A DNA stretch of 64,000 bases from Paragordius varius. Its lineage: Eukaryota > Nematomorpha. Under the pieces are notes generated by a model. It was given only the letters and a program-made list of their open reading frames with translations. It made no database searches and was not told the origin of the DNA. A program made the position numbers and the translations under genes. The stretch is from positions 558,001 through 622,000 of the forward strand of contig OZ176053.1 in assembly GCA_964247055.1 (NCBI GenBank). Reading direction: 5' to 3'. How positions within the stretch are numbered: position 1 is the first letter of the stretch; each line of letters opens with the position of its first letter. Below, piece after piece: positions 51,201-63,900 of the stretch.

Positions 51201-54200
51201 TTTACATTATTTAGAGTTTAAACAAATTGAAGATATATAATTTAAAGCACCACCCCCAAAATAATCTTCTTGTATTAATTGAAGAAACTATGTAAATTTT
51301 AAGCAACAATCGAATATATTTAAAGGTAAATATTCGTTTTAACAAGCAAACATTATCTAACATAAAAAATAAAATAAATAAATTAAAAAAATAGTAATTA
51401 TTAAAATTAAATCATTAATCTAGGAAAAAAGCAGCTTTAATTAAACTAACCGTTTAATATGGAATTATCCACTATAAAATCATAAAAAATTTACCATTGA
51501 ATGTTCCTTCACAACTTGACAAGTAACTCTAGGAACGAGAGCCATATTTTTTTGGCATACCGCGTCAGAACCTTTGTGAGTTTTGGTATCTATATTTTCT
51601 TGTGCTGTATTAATCTTATATGTTTGATTATTATAAAATTGTTGGAGACACTGGGAAACATCAACACTAAAGCATTGTTCTTGATCTCGTTTGAATCGAT
51701 AAATTTTTTGCTCATTATTTTGGCATTTTGCGACAATGTTATCAGTTTTTTCGGTTCTTTCATTATTTTTGCTATAATTATTGCTAATTTTAAGGTCTTC
51801 AATGGTTAGATTTATTCGTTTGTCTTCCAATGATTCTTGTATAAAATTTTCTAAAGTGTCAAACATAGAGACATGTATGTTTTAAAACCTATAATCACTT
51901 TACCATTCTATTAACGGGCATAAAGATTAAAATTAAACAGAAACAATATATTTTTTTTCAAAAAAACAATCGTACTTTTTTAAACCTAATTTTTTTATTA
52001 CAATTGTAAAATATATGGATTGTGTTACCAATATACATCTCTAATTTATTCTTTGCAATTTTAAACAATTTATTATTTATATAACATCAATTTAATAAAA
52101 GTAGAGCGCCCTTTAAAAAAATATTTGTCCGTATATTTTTGCATTTTGTCTGTATAATTTCAAAATTCGTAATTACACCCATTTTGTACAAATTTTTCAA
52201 AAATTATGTGTGAAATTTAATCAAATTCTTTCCTAGGAGGTATTAAACAAAAAAAGATAAAATATTGTATTTCCAAAATCCCAATGTATAGCACCTTAAG
52301 TTAAATTTTTCAAAAATCATGGGAACTAATTTAATCAAATTCTTTCCTAGGAAGTATTAAAGAAAAAAAAATTTAAATTAAATTTCAAAATCTAAAGCAC
52401 CTCGAACTATAGCCCCTTCAGAAGTTCCAAGAGTGTGAGTTTGAATACAGAGTGGATTTGCGGAAGGAACTATGCAGGCGCCATATTTCATGAAAATGGA
52501 ATATATATCTGCCGTGTGAGGTGTAAATGTATAGAGCCAACACAGGTCTGTAGTTTCTTCAAAATAATTGGGATCCCCTCTGTGTACCTTAATACAAAAA
52601 TAAAAACAAAACTTGGCAAATAAATATAAATACCATATTTTCAACAAATTATTTTGTCATTTTTTTATTTGTAATCTCCATCTAGTTAAACACAAAGGTT
52701 CAATATATTTTTTCGAAAAATATTTAGCAAATTATACATTTTATATTAGTTATTATTAATGAATTTATCTAAAATTGAAATTATTGTTATCAAAATCTTA
52801 AATGTGATAGATAATGTTTAAATTATTTAAAAAATTAAAAAAGACAATACTCTCTTTAATATTCATAAACGACTTATTATTTAATAAAACAATTTAAACT
52901 TGATTAATAAATTTAAAAACTATTGTTTTTTTACATAAAATAAAAATGGTAATTAACGTAAAAAAAATTGAGTGAAAAAAGGCGTTGATTTACAATGAAA
53001 AGGGGGTAAACTCAATTCTTTTTATTAAACTTACTGCCGTCTTTTTATTTTGGCCCCCGCGGGGTCGCAAAATACCCCGAATAGCATGACCTTTCGAATC
53101 TTGAACCTTGATTGTTGGTATGGCTGTCCCAGCATCAGTCGCATCAATACTTAATGCAATGGGTATTGAGGCATAAAATTTCTGATTATCATCATTTACT
53201 GTATAAAATAATTTAAATGTGATGATTTTTTTTTAAATTGTCATTTAAGGCCTTAAAATCAAAATCTTTTATAGCTTTATAATAATGGTTACAGTGTTGT
53301 ATAAAAACCAATACAAAGCATACTTAAATATTATATTTTAATTAATCATTGTGTTTGGTTTTTCAAAAAAAAAAGAAACAATGGGAAAAAAAGTCAACTA
53401 CACTTTTGTAATTAAAAAAACTAGTGGATGCAAATCTTTTTTCAGCACCTATCTTACAACAACATTTTTTGATTGCAGCCCCCTAAAAATTTCGCTCATC
53501 TATGAAAATAACTTTATTTAAGGAAGTGTAAAACGGTTTTAAAATATGGTGATGTTTAAATAAATAAGGTTTATGTTTTTAGCATAATTGTAAATTCACT
53601 AACCCCCCCCCCCCTTAATTTTTTCTACAATTAATTAGTATTTAGCAAAAAATTCAAATTTGGCAATCATTAGATTATACCAATTTGTCCCTGATGTGTT
53701 ATAATGATAAGCTTGTCAGGTTCAACCGTGGGTAAAAGTTCAAAGGTTCTTGGAAATGTTTCAATCATTGATTGACCCAGACCGCCCTTATAGAGTAATT
53801 CTAAATCGTATAAGCGACAAGGTGCATTTTTTATATGATCATTTTCAAGCATGTTAGGAACGTGATATGTCACCTCATAAATTTGTGACAATTGTTCATT
53901 TTCCACTGTTTCAAATGATGACTCTTCTGGCGTATTAATATCTGTTTTTGTTTTATGAAACACATTTATTGTAAATTGTTTAATTAAAGTAGTTTTGGAA
54001 AAATAACTCCTAAAAACTATGGCACTTTTTCGATTTTAAGCAATAAAGAGATATATCCGTTTTAAGTTAAGTATACGTGGCTAAAAAGCCAAACTGGTTT
54101 GTGGGTATGTTAACATCCCCCGTAATAAGCAAAAAAATTAAAAAAAATAAAATTTAAATAACAATCCTTTTTTATTCGTTTTTTTAATTATTCGAAGAAA

Positions 54201-54936
54201 TATTGTAAATTATGAGGAAAAAAAAAGAATATTGATGAAATTATTTTATTCATTTAAATATATTTTTCAATATAAAACATAAAAAAATCCCACTTTTTCC
54301 GGCGTAGATGGGTGAAGGTGAAGGAGAAATAATAACTTTAGGGATAGTTTTTGCCCTTGAATTATTAGGGGAGTTTCTTCTTTCAATCCTTTTAATGGTG
54401 TATTTGGTATCTAATATTTCTCCTATGTAAAATTTATACAAAAATTTAATAAAATATATTATTAAATAACCACCGTTTAAAAAAATTGAAAAAAAAGTTA
54501 CATTTTATAATATAGTTATTTTTTAGTAAAAATCTTATTTTTACAAATCGAAAATCTACGAAAAAAAGATTTCATCTACATATATTAATATTAAAAATCG
54601 GTAAGAACCCATTTTTTTAAGGCAAAAATTATACGTTTAAGTATACTCTATAAAATTATACCAGTAAATTTATTCTTTATGGCTAATATAAAATCGTCAG
54701 GGGTGAAAATTTCGGAATTTATCCTAGATGATTCAGCATTATAATTCACAAAGAATGATTGAATAGTTCCAGCACGAAAATTTCTAGGTAAAAGACCGCT
54801 TCCCGAAAAAGTAAAAAGTCCTTTAGGCACCCCGACAACAGATTGTGATTTTAAGGGCAAATTTTCTTCAAGATTTTCAGTTGGACGTTGAGTAAGCGTT
54901 TCTTTTTCATCCAGAATATGAGCTGTGAATGGGGAA

Positions 54937-54976
<40 letters not shown>

Positions 54977-57900
54977 AAAAGTTATGAGAAATTAAATTGA
55001 TTCTGGAATGTTTTATATAATTTGGTTTTAAAACAAATTTATTAGTCCCGTAAATGTGTTATTTTTTATATAAAGTTTTTTATTTAAAATAGATCAATAT
55101 ATAGTAAAAACTGAACAAAACGTAAAAATATAAAGACAAAATTTTTTTTAAAGACAACACCATACTTTGTTAAATATAATTCCATATAAATTATTTATTT
55201 ACAATTATGAAAATGTATCATTGATTGTGGTGCCAATAATATCCCCATAATTTTCAGTTTAAGACAATGAGATATATCTATAAAAAAATCAAGATTTAAA
55301 AAGTGTGTTTGTCGTTTATAAAAAAATACTTGTCTTTATATTTTTACGTTTTGTCATCCATATAATTTCAATTTTTACTGAGTATAAAAAACCCCTTATT
55401 AACACCAAATATTTCTTAATATCCAAAGTAAAAAAAGTATATCTATAAAATTTATTCACCATATTAAACTAAAAAAAAATTAAAAGTAAAAAACCTGGTA
55501 TATCTATAAAATTTATCCACAATATTAAACTAAAAAATAGCGAAAAAAAACCTGGTATATGGACATCCTCAAACTTTACAGTAATATCGTATTCTCCAGC
55601 GATCTGAGGATAGTAAGTAACCTTACAAGTCCCATCTCGATTATCTACACAATGCATTTTAGCTTCGGAGGGTCCTTCAATCGTAAGCCCGAGACCGCCT
55701 GTTCCCGCTCGACGGGTATCAACGATAAAACTACAACCTAGGGCATAAAAAATGTTTTATAGATGATAAAATTTTTAGATGTGAAATTTTTTATTAGATT
55801 TTCTACATATCATCTTAATTCATGATAAATTCAATCCAATTCATATATATAGATATATATATATATATATATAGTATAAAATGTTTTATAGAGATGATAA
55901 ATTTTTTTACAAATTGAAAACTTTTAGTTAGATTTTCTACATATAATCTTAATTAAGTAACGGCCTATTATCCACATCATAAATCCAATTAATTGAGATA
56001 ATTTTATCTTTTAATAATGTAACAAGCTACAATATTTTTATTTTTTTATGTATGGCTCACAAGGCCTCCTGCAGCCTGTTGAATATCAATAAAAAATTAC
56101 AATCTGTAAATCCTATATAGTATAAAATGTGTTATTAAATAAAGAATTTGTAAAATGTTAAAAATGTTCATAATATACCATTTACAAATCAAATTAACCC
56201 TAAAAATAAATTATGTGTTTCAAAGGTAATATAATTCCTTATTAATATGAAATATATCTTTATGGCATACTTTTATATTTATTCAATTTATTTCAATTTT
56301 AAACACACAATTTCATTTTTAAAAAATATAAAAAAATATAAGTAATTTTAATCTAAAACATAATTTATTTGAGGGTGTATATGAATGTTCGAGGGTGAAT
56401 TTGAATTGTTCAAAGGTTAATTTGAGGTGTAAATGGTATATTTAGATATTTTAATAATTAAAATATATATAGAGAATTACCCTCTTTTTCCATTTCTATG
56501 GATTCGGATTTCTCATTGTCTATATCCTTTGTGTCAGTCTTTACGACATAGCCATGTTTTAATCCCTCGCCTGATACTTTGACCTTAAATTTAAATTTAA
56601 AATTATGCCATTTGCACTTCAAGAGTGTCCTTGAACACTTCAAGTTGGTCCTTAAAATTTTTAAAGTTTGATTTAACCATAATTTTTGCGTTTATTTTTT
56701 TGTTTTCTATATTAAATATATATTTTTTATATAAAAATAAAAATTTTTATTAAAAAACCACTTTGTTTCAAACTAATTTTTTTCCAATTTAACAAAATTA
56801 TTAACTTTTAAATGTTATCAATGACAATTGTAAATAATAACCCAAAAAACTAATTTATTTTTTAATTAGGTATTAAAATCTCATAAATATACAAATTCCA
56901 AGAAATTAATAAAGATATAAGGTTTTGAAGGATTATTGATTTGAAATTTATTTAAAATAAAAGAAAATAGGTTAAAAACGATAAAATAGATGAATGATAC
57001 GATTTGATTGATAAAAGTTAAAAAAACAAAAATGTTCAAGGACCAACTCTTGAAGTGCAAATGGTATATATAAAATAAAAGTTAAAAAAACATAATTTTA
57101 ATCTTAAGCATATTCATTACTCGTGAAGCATCGAATCCATGCTTTGCATTAATGGCATACGGTTTAGGTAATATGGGTACTCCATCAAAACTGAAATCCA
57201 AATTGTATAAACCTAAGATATCACAATGATTAAAAACAATTTTATACATTAAATAAAGTGTTTAAAGGCAATTTTATAACCCTAACTAATTATAAAGAAA
57301 CATATTAATAAAATTTTGCTATAGTTTTTTTTTAATAACTAACCACAAACGCATATAATTTTTACTCGGGGGGGGGGGGGAGATATTTGATGAGAAAAAT
57401 AATTAGAGGATGAATTTAACATATACCAAGGGTGAATTAAAGGTATAAATTGTATATATACCATTTATACTCAAATTCATCTTTGAACAAATCAAATCCT
57501 TATTAAATATGTGTTTTATAAGATTAAAAATTACCTTTATTTTTTTATATTATTAAAAAATAAAATTTTGAATCAAATTATACTGAAAAAATAATAAACT
57601 AACCCATAAAGATATATTTCCTATAAATATTAATGAGTTATATTAGCTGCCTGAAAACACATAATTTATTTTTAAAGTGAATTTAAATTGTTCAAGGGTA
57701 AATTTGATGGGAAAAATAATTTAGAGGTGGGTGAATTTACCATATACTAAGGATAAATTAAAGCTATAAATTGTATTAATATTTAATAAAATATTCCAAT
57801 AAAATTCAAAATATTCTTATATAAATATAAAATAACCTTCATCCTTGGGGTTAAAATAGACAATGTATTGGCCACCATAAGTTTTATGATTATGATTTTG

Positions 57901-60900
57901 ATTAGATGGCTGTTTTTCAACGTATGCCTCAAAATATTTTTTGGTAGCCGGAACATGAATTAAGCATTTCACTAAACTCTGTTCTTGTTGTTCCTCTTGA
58001 ATAAATTTATCTATCGAAGTAAAAAATGTTTGAAAAATGAATAATTGCATTTTAAGAATTAAAAAAGTAAATTTCAAAAAATCCACATTTATAAAAGTAA
58101 AAATAGCTAAGAATCGTAATAAAAAATGGAATTTTTGCTATTTTTTGAAATAGCACTTAAAATATCAAAAAACAAGGTGATTTAAATTAGTTTTTTATTG
58201 ATAAATGCTTAACTTACCGTAATATTCAAGTTCAGATATTTTCATGGCCGTAGTATCTACTATAATTTCAGTCCCAGCACCAATTAAAACATCTAGAATG
58301 ATTAGATTAATTTAAAAAAGTTTATAGCCAGAATATCAAAGGTGATCTTAAAACTAGTTCAACTAAAATATATAATTATCATTTTAATAAAATAATTTTA
58401 TCAAAAAAAAAAATAAAAAAACTTGGTTCAAGGTCCAATATCTTTATGGCGGATACATCAATATGTGGTTTGATATAAATCTAATTAAAATCAACATAAA
58501 TGAGTTTAAAAAAATACAGTAATAATTGAAATTATACGGAAGGACAAAACGTAAAAATATAGAGACAAATTTTTTATTTGTAAAGCAAACCAACCATACT
58601 CTTTTTAAAACCTTAATGTTTCGCATATAAGCTTTTTAGTTACAATTATAAAATATAGAATTGATTGTGTTAGTAATATATAATAAATATATTTCAAACT
58701 TTGCCATTTAAAACATTGAGTTAGTTATATTTGAAAAAAATCAAGATTAAAAAGTATGGTTGGTTGTCTATTAGAATAAAGTCGTATATTTTTACTTTTT
58801 GTCCTCATGTATAATTTCAGTTTTTCCTGTATTAGTCTTTTCCTTTTTATTGCACAAAAAAAATTTTTAAAAATTTTCAAAAATTTAAAAATAAACAATA
58901 TTTAAATTTACATTGTATGGAGATCCAGGGATATGGCATTCATTGTAGAAAACATTAATTGTATACGGACCAGATAGCAAAGGCTTAAATTGAGCTTTTT
59001 GTAGTTTTTTATTATTATAATTTTTATAATTATTTTGTGATTTCGTATCTGAACCATTAGTTTCAATGGGGAAATTTTGAACTGGAACTTTAATTTTATC
59101 TTCATTTTCAATCGCGATAGATAAGTTACCTAGTATAGTATACCATTTACAGTTTAAATTCACTCTTGGACAATTCAAATTCACCCTTGAAAAATTCAAA
59201 TTCACCCTTGAAAAATTCAAATTCACCCTTGAACAATTCAAATTCACCCTTGGACAATTCAAATTTACCCTTGAACAATTCAAATTCACCCTTGAACAAT
59301 TCATATTCACCCAAAAATATAAATTATGTGTTTTCGAACTAATATTACTCATTATTAATATAAAATATATATCTTTATGTCATAGTTTATTATTTTTTCA
59401 GTATTATTTTAATTTTAAACAAAATTTTATTTTTTTAAAAATATATTAAAATATAGGTAATTTTTAATTTTAAAAAACACAATTTATTTGAGGTTGAATT
59501 TGAATTGTTTAAGGGTGAATTTGAATTGTAAATGGTATATATGTAAACGCACACATTAAAATTCGAATGTTGAAAATTTAATTGAGATATAAACATTACA
59601 TTTATATTTGGAACAAACAAAAATAAAATGTTAATTTTTTTTAAAAAAAGTATGCTAAAAAGATCATATTCCATATATATATATATATATATATATTTAT
59701 AAAATCCAAATTTTCCTAAAATTTTACAAGGAGAAAACGTGACAAGTATAAATAGCTAATATTATAAACAATATTTTACAAATCTTGATTTTTTGGAAAT
59801 AGCCTACCGTTTTGGGTGGAAAAATAAGGAATAGAAATATGAATTGATAACATTAACATCTTTATATTTCAAAATTATAGGTCAGATATAAAATTTATAA
59901 AAATATGTTTGTTCTATAAAAAAAATATTATTCTTTTTCTTTGTATGTTTTGGATTATAATAATTTAGTATGCTAAAAAACTGAATTAAATAAAAAAAAT
60001 GTAATGTTAAACAAAATACCGATTCCAGCCATAGATGTATCAATAAACATATCTAAGGATTCTAGGCTTCTAAGACGTGAAGTCCGTATATTACGATTAC
60101 ATTCCTTAAATAGCCATTCAGTATTTATGATTGAAACTTTATCTGGGTAAGATGGTTCTTTTACAGTAAACTACAGAAGAGAATATATAAATCAAACAAT
60201 TATGAAATTAAAAAGGAATACAAAAAAAATTTTAACGTAAAACAAAGCCTATATTATCTCAACGTTTATTTTTCATTGATAAGATAAAAATTGAGTTGCA
60301 AAATGAGGATTATGAATGATTGTGATAAGACACTCAAAAAAATTTTTTATATTCCACAAAAATGTAAGAAATTAAGTATAAAGGTAAATGACGGATTAAT
60401 AATGTCAGTTATTTAATCCGTGTAATAATGATATAAACGAAAATTAATCTGAAAATTTATTAGAAACATAAACTGAAAATTATATTTTTAAACTGAAATT
60501 ATATTTATAAACTGAATATAATGAACTGAAATTATATTTATAAACTGAAAATAATTTGTCGTCAATAGTAATCGCAGACTCACTCAACAATACACAACTA
60601 TAAGACTACTTGGGGTTTAGTATTTTCTACAAAAATTTGATTTTTATTTTAATTTTTATGTTAATTTTCAATTTAATTTTCATTTATATCATTATTTCAC
60701 AGATTTAAAAACTGTTATTACATAAGAAATCAATGTTTACATATGGTTTTATAACCAATTAATCTTTTAGCTTTGTTTTTATATTTTAATATAATAATGA
60801 GAATTAAAATTTAAATTTTTTTAAAAAAAATAATTAAAATAAATACCATAAACGGACTCCCACAAACATTTACTCCGGATGGATTAATAATGTATAAAAC

Positions 60901-63900
60901 ATTTTTTCCCAACCCAATAGGTGTTATGGTAAATTTAATGCTCTTTGAAATAGTGGTTTCTTCAGGCCAGCCTTCAATTATCATTTCTTCATTCATGGTT
61001 GATAATTATTTTTAATAAAATTATTAATTAAGTATCATAAATAATTTAAATAGAAATTAGTTAAATTTTGTAATAACAGTTGTTAAAATCCGTAATTTAA
61101 CGATAAAGAATAATTAAATAGAATTAAATAAAAGTATATATAGAAATTTTCGTCAATAGTAATCGCAGACTAGTTTCGTGCTTGTTAGCACTCATCAGTA
61201 CGACATAACTATTTGACTAATTGGGGTTTTCACATATCGATTTTGTATATATATGTCCAACTTTGCAATTTTGATATAAATGCAGTTGGTTATACGAATT
61301 TGAATTAAATTAAATGGAATTTATGAAAATTTGAAAATAAACTGAAAATTAACTCTAGGGGTGGTTGGAAATTGTGAGAAAAGACATTTCAATCCTATTT
61401 TTAAGCGAAAAAAAATATTTTTTTTTCGAACCTTGAAAATCACAGTTAATAGTGACTTTAGGCATATATAAAATGGCCGCGTGTTGGTTACCTCTGGTTT
61501 AGAGTATATACTTATACTCTGAATATCAAAATATAAAAATTTCTTATAATAGCAATATCGGTTATTTTTTATAAAATCAACTAAATAAAACTTAAAAATA
61601 AAATAATTTAATCAAATTAAAACAAAATTTAATAAAACCTTGTTGCGTGGATTGTTGTTCACAGGACATAAGGTATGCAAAAAAGGGAGTCGAGGATTTT
61701 TCAATGTTCTTTTCAGAATACGTGGTGTTTTTTGAAAATTTAACATTCAATTCATAGTGTTTATTAAGATCAAAGGGCATTTGTCCCTTATAGCAATCCA
61801 TAAATGAGCCAGTTAATTCAGCCTACGTAAAATTAAATTTTATAAAAAAAAGCATAAAAGTTATGAATTACAGTAAAAACGAAAATTATAGAGGACAAAA
61901 CGTAAAAATATAAAGACAAATAGTTTTCACTAAATGATAAGCAACCATCCATACTTTTTAAATCTTGATGATTTATTTCAATAACTTATTGTTTTAAATG
62001 GTAAAGTGTGAAATAGAGATATTTACATAAATATATTCTATATTTTAAAAATGTAACCAAATATCTTTGATGAGAAAAATTAAGGTTTTAAAAGAGAATG
62101 GGGTTGTCGTTTAGATAAAAATATTTGCCTTTATATTTTTACATTTTGTTCGTATAATTTCCATTTTTACTGTATACACTGTGTGCAAAAAAGAGGTTCA
62201 TTTTGATTTAAGGAAAAATTTTTTTTCATGAGATAGCTTATGACCAGCGTATTCATTTGCCGCAAAAATTTTTATTTGTTGACAACCTAGTTTTTGAAAT
62301 ATTGAGAGAAAATCAAAATCGGGTAAAAAGTGAAAATTAAGGATAATTAAGGATAATTTAAAAATAATCATAAAATCTGAAACATTATCGTTTATTATCA
62401 TTTTAGGAGATATTTTCAATATAAAAACAGCCTAAAATCATATAGTTAGGGTTTCTATAAAATTTCAGGTCAAAAGATGACGTTTTTCTTTTATCACACT
62501 TAAAAAACAAAAAAAATTTAATAAAACTTTATTAAAATAATTTTTTTTAAATTATTTACTACCTAAACTCACTATTAAAATCTTAACATTTATATTTTAT
62601 TAAGGAAAATAAATTTCTATACTAAAATAAAACCAAAAATATTGTTTTTTATTTTTCCATTTTTTTGTCATATATGAGTGTATAAAAAATTTATACTGTT
62701 TTTTTTGGATTCTTACATAGGTGGGAATTATTAAGATATAATTTATGCAAAATAGTATTGAAAAAAGGAATATCAACCAACAATCCTTACAATTTCCTGT
62801 AAAAAGTCTGTTTTATGACAAATTAATATTCGTATTGGGATTTGTACGGATTGTTGGTTGATATTCCACTAATTTTCAATCCTATTTTGCATAAATTATA
62901 TCTTAATAATTCCCACTTATGTAAGAATCCAAAAAAACAGTATAAATTTTTTATACACTCATATATGACAAAAAAATGGAAAAATAAAAAACAATATTTT
63001 TGGTTTTATTTTAGTATAGAAATTTATTTTCCTTAATAAAATATAAATGTTAAGATTTTAATAGTGAGGTTAGGTAGTAAATAATTTAAAAAAAATTATT
63101 TTAATATAATTTCATTAAATTTTTTTGTCTTTTAAATGTGATAAAAGAAAAACGCCATCTTTTGACCAGAAATTGTATAGAAACCCTAATTATATGATTT
63201 TAGGCTATTTATATATTGAAAATATCTCTAAAATGATAATAAACCATAATATTTCAGATTTTGTCATTATTTTTTGAATTATCCTTAAATATCCTTAATT
63301 TTCACTATTTGCCCTATTTCGATTTTCTCCTAACATTTCAAAAACTAGGTTGTCAACAAATAAAAATTTTGCGGCAAATGAATACGCTGGTCATAAGCTA
63401 TCTCTAGAAAAAATTTCCGTTAAATTTTGTTTTGCACTCAGTGTATATATATGCTATGCAATTACTTTTTCCATATTTTCAAGACGACTGTAAAAGGATT
63501 CATCATTCATCTTTGTTGAGTTTTTTAAATCAGTAGGACTTTGATTTATACCATTTTCTGTGCTTAACTCAAAACTTTTTTTATAAATATCAATTGTTTT
63601 ATTATTCGTTAAATTGCTGTTTCCAATCCAAGCACACCAAGGACTCCCCGGGATATCTCGTTCATTGCAAAGAATTCTAACGGAATATTCACCTGTACAA
63701 GCTGGTATATATGTAACGTGGGCCAACCCATTGCCTTCATCTTTGCATTCTATGGTAGTTTGAGATGGGCCTTCAATAGCAAACCCTATTTATTTAGGTT
63801 TGCATAGGTTATAAAAATTCTAATTCAATAATATGGATAATCTTATAATAATGACTAAATAGTTAAAATTATTTAGTTATTGATAATAATATCAGTAATG

